Assembly: GCA_946623205.1 (NCBI GenBank)
Contig: CAMOQV010000028.1
Location: forward strand, 1 to 12,678
Direction of reading: 5' to 3'
From: an uncultured Clostridia bacterium
GTDB taxonomy: Bacteria; Bacillota; Clostridia; Christensenellales; UBA3700
DNA length: 12,678 nt
Below, in pieces: positions 1 to 5,620 of the stretch (position 1 is the first letter of the stretch; the number at the start of each line of letters is the position of its first letter). Below the pieces are notes generated by a model. That model searched no databases, had not been told where the DNA came from, and was given only the letters and a program-made list of their open reading frames with translations. The translations under genes and the position numbers were made by a program.

Positions 1-4
1 AAAA

Positions 5-1390
5 ATGGAAAACAAAAAGGAAATACCTTACAAAATCTACTTAGAAGAAAGTGAGATTCCACAAAGTTGGTACAACGTTCGTGCTGATATGAAAACAAAG
101 CCAGCACCACTTTTAAACCCAGGAACAGGGGAACCAATGAAAGCAGAAGAGTTAAGCGCAGTATTTTGTGAAGAACTAATTAAACAAGAGCTAGATAACG
201 ATACAAGATATTTCCCAATCCCACAAGAGATCAGAGATTTCTATAAAATGTATAGACCATCTCCACTTGTTAGAGCTTACTGTTTAGAGGAAAAACTAAA
301 AACACCTGCGAAAATTTACTATAAATTCGAAGGAAACAACACATCTGGAAGCCATAAGCTAAATTCAGCTATTGCTCAAGCATATTATGCTAAAAAGCAA
401 GGTCTAAAGGGTGTTACAACAGAAACTGGTGCAGGACAATGGGGTACAGCTTTATCAATGGCTTGTGCATACTTTGGCCTAGATCTTTTGGTATATATGG
501 TTAAAGTTTCTTATGAACAAAAGCCATTCAGAAGAGAAGTTATGAGAACTTATGGAGCAAAAGTTATTCCATCTCCATCTACAACAACAGAAATTGGTAA
601 GAAGATTCTTGCTGAGCACCCAGATACAACAGGTTCATTAGGATGTGCTATTTCTGAAGCTGTTGAGGCAGAAATGAAAAATCCAGGATACAAGTATGTT
701 TTAGGTAGCGTTTTAAATCAAGTACTTCTACATCAAACAGTAATCGGTCTTGAAACACAAGCTGCTTTAAAGAAATATGGTATTAAGCCAGACATGATCA
801 TCGGTTGTGCTGGTGGTGGTTCTAACCTAGGTGGTCTTGTATCTCCATTCGTTGGCGAAATGCTAAGAGGTGAAAACAATTATGAAATCGTAGCAGTTGA
901 ACCAGCATCTTGCCCAAGCTTCACAAGAGGTAAGTTTGCATATGACTTCTGCGATACTGGTAAGATTTGTCCACTTGCAAAGATGTACACATTAGGTAGC
1001 CAATTCATCCCATCTGCTAACCATGCCGGTGGATTAAGATATCACGGAATGAGCCCAATTCTATCTCAACTTTATCATGATGGCGTAATCAAGGCTAGAG
1101 CTGTTGAACAAACAGCAGTATTTGAAGCAGCTGAAACATTCGCAAGATGTGAAGGTATACTTCCAGCTCCAGAATCAAGCCATGCTATTAGAGTTGCTAT
1201 TGATGAAGCTCTAAAGTGTAAAGAAACTGGGGAAGAAAAGACAATCGTATTTGGTTTAACAGGTACAGGTTACTTTGATTTGGTTGCTTACCAAAAATAC
1301 AATGATGGTGTTATGAATGACCATATCCCAACAGATGAAGAATTACAAAAAGGTTTTGATGGAATCCCATCTATTCCAGGAATTCAATAA
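5..1390 (+). CDS. trpB: TrpB-like PLP-dependent enzyme (TrpB2 / trpB_rel type tryptophan synthase beta chain)
   Basis: Cytoplasmic PLP enzyme of 461 residues, expected to condense indole with serine to give tryptophan. Seen in the sequence: the PLP lysine lies in GSHKLNSA (K118), the catalytic-glutamate segment is TETGAGQWG (E140), and the phosphate-binding glycine loop is CAGGGSN (268-274). A long N-terminal extension before the core (about 1-85) and a total length above 450 fit the TrpB2 (trpB_rel) group rather than classical TrpB of about 400 residues. The ATG lies 4 bases into the window, so its ribosome-binding site is not visible. No trpA or other tryptophan gene follows, so salvage of free indole, or a related beta-replacement or serine deamination, is plausible (inference). 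It is followed by an extended -10 box and hairpin. Codon choice includes many C-ending codons, suggesting good expression. Confidence 0.93.
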   Translation: MENKKEIPYKIYLEESEIPQSWYNVRADMKTKPAPLLNPGTGEPMKAEELSAVFCEELIKQELDNDTRYFPIPQEIRDFYKMYRPSPLVRAYCLEEKLKTPAKIYYKFEGNNTSGSHKLNSAIAQAYYAKKQGLKGVTTETGAGQWGTALSMACAYFGLDLLVYMVKVSYEQKPFRREVMRTYGAKVIPSPSTTTEIGKKILAEHPDTTGSLGCAISEAVEAEMKNPGYKYVLGSVLNQVLLHQTVIGLETQAALKKYGIKPDMIIGCAGGGSNLGGLVSPFVGEMLRGENNYEIVAVEPASCPSFTRGKFAYDFCDTGKICPLAKMYTLGSQFIPSANHAGGLRYHGMSPILSQLYHDGVIKARAVEQTAVFEAAETFARCEGILPAPESSHAIRVAIDEALKCKETGEEKTIVFGLTGTGYFDLVAYQKYNDGVMNDHIPTDEELQKGFDGIPSIPGIQ

Positions 1391-1399
1391 TGGTATAAT
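1391..1399 (+). promoter_or_regulatory. Extended -10 promoter for the amidohydrolase
   Basis: TGGTATAAT is a perfect extended -10 (TGnTATAAT) that starts right after the trpB-like stop codon. No good -35 is visible, which extended -10 promoters tolerate. Transcription would start near 1404-1407, inside the left arm of the following hairpin. Confidence 0.6.
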
Positions 1400-1431
1400 A
1401 TATACGGCGTAGCAAAAGTTGCGCCGTATAT
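1400..1431 (+). promoter_or_regulatory. Strong stem-loop just before the amidohydrolase start
   Basis: The outer arms TATACGGCG (1401-1409) and CGCCGTATA (1422-1430) are perfect inverted repeats. Pairing extends both ways to a 14-bp stem with two G-T wobbles (1410/1421 and 1412/1419), closed by an AAAA tetraloop (1414-1417). No T-run follows, so it is a poor intrinsic terminator. It ends 5 bases before the ATG at 1437 and leaves no Shine-Dalgarno sequence. It may control translation or RNA stability, or trim the upstream transcript. Confidence 0.6.
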
Positions 1432-1436
1432 GCAAT

Positions 1437-2231
1437 ATGGAAATAATTAATTCACACGTTCACGTATATCCAGCTGCAATTGCCAAGAAAGCCTCTAAGG
1501 CTATAGGGCAATTCTATGACGCGCCTATAAAGTACGATGGAACAATTGCTCAGCTTTTAAAAGAGAATAAAGAAAACAACATTTCAAGATGTCTTATCCA
1601 TTCTGTTGCTACAACAGAGCACCAAGTAAATTCAATTAATAATTTTATTAAAACTCAATTATCTAGATATAAAGAATTTATTGGCTTTATGGCTCTTCAT
1701 CCATCTATGGGAAAAGAAGAAATCAAAGATGAAGTCGATAGATGTATAGCACTTGGATTTAAAGGCGTTAAATTGCATCCAGATTGCCAACTTTTTAACA
1801 TCGATGGCAAAGAGGCAGAAAAGATCTATGATGTAGTTGAAGGCAGATTGCCTATATTAATGCATATGGGTGATAAGAGATTTGATTTTTCATCAATTCA
1901 AAGACTTTTAAATGTTTTAAATAATCACCAAGGATTAAAAGTTATAGCAGCTCATATGGGAGGCTATTCTCATTGGGATGAGGTCGGCGTATACCATGAA
2001 GCGAAATATGGCAATTTCTATTTTGATACATCCTCATCATTAAGCTTTATATCTCCAACTCATGCTGTATCTATAATTAGAGACTTTGGTGCAGAGAGAT
2101 TTTTCTTTGGATCAGATTATCCAATGTGGAGCGTTTCAGATGAATTAAAGAAGTTTAATGCTTTAGCTTTATTGGATGAAGAGAAAGAATTAATCCTTGG
2201 TAAGAATTTAAAAGATTTTTTAAAACTCTAA
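1437..2231 (+). CDS. Metal-dependent amidohydrolase (Amidohydro_2 family, TIM-barrel)
   Basis: Predicted cytoplasmic TIM-barrel hydrolase of 264 residues; substrate unknown. Visible metal-site elements in order: HVH near the N-terminus (H7, H9), KLHP (K112, H114), MHMGD (H143), AHMGG (H173) and GSDYP (D227). This is the pattern of the amidohydrolase-2 family, which includes decarboxylases and lactone or amide hydrolases. I chose ATG 1437 because the HVH motif should sit within about ten residues of the start; an in-frame TTG at 1419 would lie inside the hairpin. Neither start has a recognisable ribosome-binding site. Its own promoter (1391-1399) suggests it can be expressed apart from the upstream gene. 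The end of the gene lies 27 bases before tRNA-Gly. Confidence 0.85.
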   Translation: MEIINSHVHVYPAAIAKKASKAIGQFYDAPIKYDGTIAQLLKENKENNISRCLIHSVATTEHQVNSINNFIKTQLSRYKEFIGFMALHPSMGKEEIKDEVDRCIALGFKGVKLHPDCQLFNIDGKEAEKIYDVVEGRLPILMHMGDKRFDFSSIQRLLNVLNNHQGLKVIAAHMGGYSHWDEVGVYHEAKYGNFYFDTSSSLSFISPTHAVSIIRDFGAERFFFGSDYPMWSVSDELKKFNALALLDEEKELILGKNLKDFLKL

Positions 2232-2242
2232 TTTATTTCGTG

Positions 2243-2248
2243 TATAAT
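2243..2248 (+). promoter_or_regulatory. -10 box for tRNA-Gly
   Basis: TATAAT lies 10 bases before the mature 5' end of the tRNA and just after the amidohydrolase stop codon. The -35 region would fall in the last codons of the amidohydrolase and is only A/T-rich. Confidence 0.5.
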
Positions 2249-2258
2249 GATTATGCGT

Positions 2259-2332
2259 GCGGGTGTAGTTTAGTGGTAAAATACGAGCTTCCCAAGCTTG
2301 GGTTGTGGGTCCGATTCCCATCATCCGCTCCA
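2259..2332 (+). tRNA. tRNA-Gly (anticodon CCC), CCA encoded
   Basis: Full cloverleaf of 74 bases. Acceptor stem: GCGGGTG (2259-2265) pairs with CATCCGC (2322-2328), with one G-T. D-arm: GTTT/AAAT with an intact GG in the loop. Anticodon arm: CGAGC/GCTTG around TTCCCAA, so the anticodon is CCC (2291-2293) and reads GGG. T-arm: GTGGG/CCCAT with loop TCCGATT. The discriminator base is T, and the 3' CCA (2330-2332) is encoded. Oddity: the second T-loop base, normally the T that becomes pseudouridine 55, is C at 2311. The D-loop GG and other core features are normal, so it is probably a functional decoder. Confidence 0.92.
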
Positions 2333-2507
2333 TTAATTTGGCATTTATTCGATAAAATTATCATAAAAATCACTTATTTTATTAGTTCGAACCAGTGGAA
2401 CGTGTCCCAGTGAGTTGAACTATTTTGTAATGATAGATTGTCAAATCAAGTGCAACATGCGTTTTTTTAAATTAAATTGTAGATTTATGGATTTTGCTTA
2501 AAGTATA
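2333..2507. other. Non-coding spacer after tRNA-Gly with short repeats
   Basis: I see no convincing gene here. It holds an A/T-only imperfect inverted repeat near 2362-2382, the 8-base palindrome GTTCGAAC (2385-2392), and two copies of CCAGTG (2392-2397 and 2407-2412), each followed at a short distance by GAAC or TTGAAC. The GC-richer patch 2385-2420 stands out from its A/T-rich surroundings and could be a relic of a tRNA T-arm or of a mobile-element end, but I cannot assign it. Confidence 0.35.
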
Positions 2508-2516
2508 TGATATAAT
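2508..2516 (+). promoter_or_regulatory. Extended -10 promoter of the ATPase gene
   Basis: TGATATAAT matches the extended -10 consensus TGnTATAAT. The expected start site, about 2522-2524, falls in the middle of the palindrome described next, so a bound protein there would block initiation. The leader to the ATG at 2563 would be about 40 bases. Confidence 0.6.
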
Positions 2517-2555
2517 ACTTTCGAAAGTATAAAAAAAATAAAGTTTTGAAAGTGA
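2515..2555 (+). promoter_or_regulatory. Candidate operator: perfect 16-bp palindrome plus degenerate second copy
   Basis: ATACTTTCGAAAGTAT (2515-2530) is a perfect palindrome that overlaps the end of the -10 box and the predicted transcription start. A second, imperfect copy centred 25 bases downstream (2541-2555, matching about 10 of 15 positions) keeps the right half-site GAAAGT (2548-2553). A paired arrangement about 2.5 helical turns apart suggests a dimeric repressor. No regulator gene lies next to it. Confidence 0.45.
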
Positions 2556-2562
2556 TAACATT

Positions 2563-3762
2563 ATGAAAAAAATAGAAAGAACATTTTATCTAAATAGACT
2601 TAAGGGATTAAAAGATACTCCTGATATTAAGATAATTACAGGAATAAGACGATCTGGTAAATCGGAATTGATGAAAGATTATATTAATTACATAAAAGAA
2701 TCAGATAAAAAAGCTAATATAATTTATGTTGATTTTTATGATTTAGAATTTGATGGACTAAAGGACTACAAAGAACTTAATAAATATATCAAAGAAAGAA
2801 TCAGTGCTAAAAAGAATAATTATTTGTTTATTGATGAAGTTCAATTATGCAAAGGTTTTGAGTTAACAATAAACAGTATTCATAACAGTGGGGAATGCGA
2901 TATATATATTACTGGTTCAAATGCATTTTTACTAAGTTCTGATTTATCAACTTTATTTACAGGAAGATACATTGAAATTGAAGTGTATCCATTTAGTTTT
3001 AGTGAATTTTGTGAATATTATGATAACCAAAAGAATAAAGAAGACTTATTAGATGAATATGTTACAAAAGGTGGTTTAGCGGGTTCTTATTTATATAATG
3101 AAGAAATAGATAGAGTTAAATATATTAAAGATGTATATGAAACAATAATAAATCGTGATTTAGTATCTAAATATAATCTCTCTGACACAATGGTGTTAGG
3201 ACATTTAGCTGAATTTATGATGGATAACATATCTAATATGACATCACCTAATAATATAAGTGGAGAATTAAGTAATAATCAAATTAAAACTAATCATGTT
3301 ACAGTTGGAAATTACATTAAATATTTATGTAACGCCTTTGTGTTTTATGATATAAAAAGATTTGATATTAAAGGAAAAAAATATTTAGAGACAGCTGATA
3401 AATATTATTTATGTGATTTAGGATTTAGATTTTCTATTTTAGGCACCAGAAATATGGATTATGGAAGGTGCTATGAAAATATTGTATGTCTTGAATTATT
3501 AAGAAGAGGATATGATGTTTATATTGGAAAGTTATATCAAAAAGAAATTGACTTTGTGGCAATGAAAGGAAGCGAAAAAATATACATCCAAGTTTCTGAT
3601 GATATTACTGGTGAAGATACTTTTAATAGAGAAGTTACACCACTTCTACAAATAAAAGATGCTTATCCTAAAATATTAATTGCCAGAACAAAACATCCAG
3701 AATATCAATATGAAGGTATAAGAATAATAAATATATCAGATTGGTTATTAAACAATTTTTAA
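2563..3762 (+). CDS. AAA_14 / DUF4143 ATPase
   Basis: Protein of 399 residues, typical for this family of P-loop ATPases common in accessory regions; cellular role unknown. Order of domains: N-terminal AAA_14 ATPase (about 20-150) with Walker A GIRRSGKSEL (27-36), Walker B YLFIDEVQ (87-94) and a sensor-like TGSN (117-120). A middle helical part follows (about 160-260). The C-terminal DUF4143 domain (about 200-399) has a nuclease-like fold: ENIVCLELLRRGYDVY (305-320), EIDFV (329-333), then YIQV (341-344) where active PD-(D/E)XK enzymes would show ExK. That last site is degenerate, so nuclease activity is doubtful. There are no membrane segments. No good Shine-Dalgarno precedes the ATG (AAAGTGA is the nearest). 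It has its own promoter and operator-like palindrome. Codon use is strongly A/T-biased compared with the housekeeping-like genes, consistent with an accessory gene. Confidence 0.88.
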   Translation: MKKIERTFYLNRLKGLKDTPDIKIITGIRRSGKSELMKDYINYIKESDKKANIIYVDFYDLEFDGLKDYKELNKYIKERISAKKNNYLFIDEVQLCKGFELTINSIHNSGECDIYITGSNAFLLSSDLSTLFTGRYIEIEVYPFSFSEFCEYYDNQKNKEDLLDEYVTKGGLAGSYLYNEEIDRVKYIKDVYETIINRDLVSKYNLSDTMVLGHLAEFMMDNISNMTSPNNISGELSNNQIKTNHVTVGNYIKYLCNAFVFYDIKRFDIKGKKYLETADKYYLCDLGFRFSILGTRNMDYGRCYENIVCLELLRRGYDVYIGKLYQKEIDFVAMKGSEKIYIQVSDDITGEDTFNREVTPLLQIKDAYPKILIARTKHPEYQYEGIRIINISDWLLNNF

Positions 3763-3787
3763 TATGAGTTTGGAGGCTTTTTTTATA

Positions 3788-3880
3788 ATGAAAATAGCAA
3801 TAACATACGATAAAGAGATAAATAAAGTATTCCAACATTTTGGAAGGACTGAATATTTTAATATATTCGATAAGGAGTAA
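3788..3880 (+). pseudogene. Truncated NifX/NifB-type dinitrogenase-cofactor-domain remnant (30 aa)
   Basis: A 30-codon frame starting MKIAITYDKE and continuing VFQHFGRTEYFNIFD (residues 14-28) closely resembles the first strand-helix-strand of the dinitrogenase iron-molybdenum cofactor (NifX/NifB C-terminal) domain, including the characteristic VFQHFG. The family is about 100-120 residues long, so roughly three quarters is missing. A GGAGG (3772-3776) precedes its ATG by 11 bases. Its stop TAA lies 8 bases before the next gene, and its last codons supply the GGAG ribosome-binding site of that gene. It is therefore either a dead fragment kept by chance or a leader peptide that now couples translation to the next gene (inference). 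Confidence 0.65.
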
Positions 3881-3888
3881 ATATTATT

Positions 3889-4503
3889 ATGAAGATGAAT
3901 TATTTTAAAATTAGAGCGGATTTCAAATATGCAACAAAAGGTAGATTCTATCGCATATTTTTAGTAAAAGAAGATATTGGCCTAGGAGAGTTAGGTGAAT
4001 TAATGGTCGACGTATTTGGTGGCACTATGGAACATTTCTTTATGTATCACACAAAAGAGAAAGCGTATATTCCTTCATCGTGGATGGAACAATGGGATAG
4101 TTTTGGTAGTTCTAGAAATGAGCCATTCAAAGACAAAACTATCAAAGATTTGCCTGAAAAGTTCATTTTTGTCTATGATACAGGTGATGGTTGGGATTTT
4201 GATTGCAAAATATATAAAACCATCGTGACAAAAGAATTTGAAGATGATGAAGATATTCCAACTGGTTTTGTGCTGGATGCAAAAGGCATGGGCATTTGGG
4301 AAGATAATATAAGATCCTTATATGCTTATTTAGAAGGTGAGATAGATAAAGACTTCGATGGAGAAGATGAAGAAAGAGGAATATATAAACCTTGGAATTT
4401 TGATATTAAGAAATATTCAGAGTTTGATGATCCGGTTGATATCGAAGAATTAAACGATAAAGCAATGTATTTTTACCCAATATCGGAAGAAGAGAGATAC
4501 TAA
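3889..4503 (+). CDS. pRiA4b ORF-3-like protein (PRiA4_ORF3 family)
   Basis: Soluble protein of 204 residues, matching the plasmid pRiA4b ORF-3-like family (also described as an IS1096 passenger-protein family), whose function is unknown. Family marks seen: an N-terminal fold starting FKIRADF with WRRI-like FYRIFLV (20-26), the hallmark FVYDTGDGWDFDC (94-106), and the glycine-rich AKGMGIWED (131-139), where the family usually has G-x-G-x-P-E-D. The tail is acidic. Ribosome-binding site AAGGAG (3873-3878) overlaps the end of the NifX-like fragment. Such proteins are often found with mobile elements, which agrees with the decayed fragments on both sides. Confidence 0.85.
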   Translation: MKMNYFKIRADFKYATKGRFYRIFLVKEDIGLGELGELMVDVFGGTMEHFFMYHTKEKAYIPSSWMEQWDSFGSSRNEPFKDKTIKDLPEKFIFVYDTGDGWDFDCKIYKTIVTKEFEDDEDIPTGFVLDAKGMGIWEDNIRSLYAYLEGEIDKDFDGEDEERGIYKPWNFDIKKYSEFDDPVDIEELNDKAMYFYPISEEERY

Positions 4504-4524
4504 CTAAATTAAAGGATAGTGGCA

Positions 4525-4623
4525 ATGAAAAGAGAACTCGGAATAGCTAGATGCGGATTAGCATGCTTCTTATGCAGTGAAAACAAGAACGTAGAGAGCT
4601 TAACATGCAGAGTTAAGGCATAG
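4525..4623 (+). pseudogene. DUF3795-type protein, N-terminal remnant (32 aa)
   Basis: The reading frame begins MKRELGIARCGLACFLCSEN, which is the typical Cys-rich beginning of DUF3795 proteins (C10, C14 and C17 are likely zinc or Fe-S ligands). After about residue 22 the family resemblance ends and a stop (TAG) appears at 32, whereas the family is usually well over 100 residues. AAAGGA (4511-4516) sits 8 bases before the ATG, so it once was, or still is, translated. The point where resemblance is lost coincides with the start of a tRNA-like 3' half (next entry), so a deletion or integration junction is likely near 4590. Confidence 0.6.
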
Positions 4624-4650
4624 GAAGTTCGACTCTTCCGGTCTCCGCCA
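4591..4650 (+). pseudogene. 3' half of a tRNA (pseudo-tRNA, possible att-site remnant)
   Basis: The T-arm is textbook: GGAAG/CTTCC around TTCGACT (4623-4639). It is followed by an acceptor 3' strand GGTCTCC, discriminator G and CCA (4640-4650). Before it, CTTAAC/GTTAAG (4599-4604 and 4612-4617) encloses a 7-base loop ATGCAGA that would place a GCA (Cys) anticodon at the right position. GTAGAG (4591-4596) looks like the end of a D-arm. The matching 5' acceptor GGAGACC and the D-arm 5' half are absent, and DUF3795 coding sequence lies there instead. The acceptor GGTCTCCG itself resembles many Firmicutes tRNA-Ser genes, so the amino-acid identity is uncertain. Confidence 0.6.
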
Positions 4651-4658
4651 TAAAATTT

Positions 4659-4682
4659 TCTCAATTACTAGAATAATTGAGA
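4659..4682. terminator. AT-rich stem-loop, weak bidirectional terminator candidate
   Basis: TCTCAATTA (4659-4667) and TAATTGAGA (4674-4682) form a perfect 9-bp stem with a 6-base loop. The flanks carry only short T-runs on either strand (AAAATTTT on the minus-strand exit side), so termination would be weak. It lies between the tRNA fragment and the end of the minus-strand DUF3990 gene and could serve both. Confidence 0.35.
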
Positions 4683-4720
4683 TTAAAGCGCCTAAAAAGC
4701 ATGGGTTTGAAGCTTTAGAA

Positions 4721-5281
4721 TTATTCAAATAATCCTGATTCTTCTAATATTTTTGACATTTCTTCTTGATATTCTATTTCTTCTTTGCGAACAGATGAAG
4801 CATTGCTTAATAGTTCTTCATATGGAATAACATGTGAAGATATAAATTTTAAATTATCTGCAGCCTTTTTTGTCTTTAAAACTATTTGCGTATATTGAGG
4901 ACCTGCACATAATACCTTTAATACGATATTCATAGGGATCATTCCGCTTGTTAAAGCACCATATGTATCATAGATGGTATCGTTTGCGATAGGACCAATA
5001 ATGATATCGTATTCTTTTAGATAATCATCTTTGTTTTGTCTATTGTTAGTGATGTAATTGAACCATTCTTCGTTTCTTTCAAATGTTTTAATCTTGAGCC
5101 CAGTTTCATCTAAAATATATTCATTGAATATGGTATCTAGGCCATTTCTTTTTTTACCCCACTTTTTGGCAAAGTCTTTATTTGGCGAAACATAGAAACC
5201 TTGGCCGAAATCTGCATTCTTTCTTCCAAAGTGGATATCTGGTGTCTCTATTTTTGAAAAGCCTACGTGATACAATTTCAT
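4721..5281 (-). CDS. DUF3990 protein (ADP-ribosyltransferase-fold)
   Basis: Protein of 186 residues that matches DUF3990, a family placed in the ADP-ribosyltransferase-like fold clan; target unknown. Seen in order: LYHVG (H5, expected NAD-site histidine), DFGQGFYVS (24-32, with the second-motif tyrosine Y30), an NEY segment (53-55), the strongly conserved IIGPIANDT (94-102), and PQYTQIVLKT (128-137), where a third-motif Q or E would sit (Q132 is my guess). These proteins often occur next to DUF3791 partners, but none is visible here. The minus-strand promoter TGGTATAAT ends only 6 bases before the ATG, so the message would be leaderless or nearly so. The C-terminal 25 residues are rich in acidic and basic residues (likely helix). 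Divergent from the Dabb-like gene. Confidence 0.82.
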   Translation of the reverse strand: MKLYHVGFSKIETPDIHFGRKNADFGQGFYVSPNKDFAKKWGKKRNGLDTIFNEYILDETGLKIKTFERNEEWFNYITNNRQNKDDYLKEYDIIIGPIANDTIYDTYGALTSGMIPMNIVLKVLCAGPQYTQIVLKTKKAADNLKFISSHVIPYEELLSNASSVRKEEIEYQEEMSKILEESGLFE

Positions 5282-5287
5282 ATTTAA

Positions 5288-5296
5288 ATTATACCA
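5288..5296 (-). promoter_or_regulatory. Extended -10 promoter of the DUF3990 gene (near-leaderless)
   Basis: On the minus strand the sequence reads TGGTATAAT and then TTAAAT before the ATG at 5281. A normal start point 7 bases after the box falls on the A of the start codon. No ribosome-binding site could fit. Confidence 0.55.
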
Positions 5297-5300
5297 AAAG

Positions 5301-5314
5301 ATATGATATCATAT
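5301..5314. promoter_or_regulatory. 14-bp palindrome between divergent genes
   Basis: ATATGATATCATAT is perfectly self-complementary and lies between the DUF3990 promoter and the Dabb gene. It abuts the spacer of the minus-strand promoter and would lie near any plus-strand promoter, so it is a candidate shared operator; its A/T-rich content weakens the case. Confidence 0.35.
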
Positions 5315-5341
5315 AAAAAATCTCATTTTAAGAGGCAGTTC

Positions 5342-5620
5342 ATGAAGCATTGTATTTTAGTAAAATTTAATAAAGATTATGATTGGAAAGCAGAGCTTTC
5401 AAATATAAAGAGAATATTTGATGGTATAAAGCTTGATGGTGTAAATAAAGTTGAATATATAACAAATTGTATCGACAGAGATAATAGATATGATTTGTTA
5501 ATACGTATCGATATGAAAAAAGAAGTGCTTCCACAATATGATGCTTGTCCTAATCACCATGATTGGAAAGATGGATATTCAAAGTATATAGATAAAAAAG
5601 CAATCTTTGATTATGAATAG
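5342..5620 (+). CDS. Dabb-like (stress-responsive alpha/beta barrel) small protein
   Basis: Small soluble protein of 92 residues resembling the stress-responsive A/B-barrel (Dabb) family of ferredoxin-like dimers. Seen: first strand KHCILVKFN (2-10), a helix, then NCIDRDNRYDLLIRIDM (42-58), which is the typical strand-turn-strand, and YDACPNHHDWKDGY (66-79), equivalent to the family's Y-x-x-x-P-x-H-x-x-W/F-K region. The C-terminus KKAIFDYE is also family-like. I place the start at 5342 because AAGAGG (5330-5335) lies 6 bases upstream and the barrel begins right there; an in-frame ATG at 5303 would add 13 residues without such a site. The function of these proteins is usually not known. Tail-to-tail overlap of 10 bases with the phosphatase gene. 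Confidence 0.72.
   Translation: MKHCILVKFNKDYDWKAELSNIKRIFDGIKLDGVNKVEYITNCIDRDNRYDLLIRIDMKKEVLPQYDACPNHHDWKDGYSKYIDKKAIFDYE

Noticed and set aside
1419..1436. Upstream TTG start for the amidohydrolase
   Set aside because: It lies within the right part of the hairpin, has no ribosome-binding site, and adds six residues before the HVH motif that the family does not need.
2385..2420. Short repeats and GTTCGAAC palindrome considered as a second tRNA or a transposon end
   Set aside because: No acceptor or anticodon arms can be folded around it and no partner inverted repeat was found in the window.
4016..4228. 70-residue frame inside the pRiA4b ORF-3-like gene
   Set aside because: Shadow in another frame of a well-supported gene, without family resemblance or own ribosome-binding site.
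4652..4732. Short plus-strand frame ending KKHGFEALELFK, like the C-terminus of an acetyltransferase
   Set aside because: Under 30 codons, no start, overlaps the hairpin and the end of the DUF3990 gene; the likeness to a GNAT C-terminus is too short to support a call.
5303..5341. Upstream ATG for the Dabb-like gene
   Set aside because: It lies in the palindrome with no ribosome-binding site, while the ATG at 5342 has AAGAGG at good spacing and begins at the first barrel strand.
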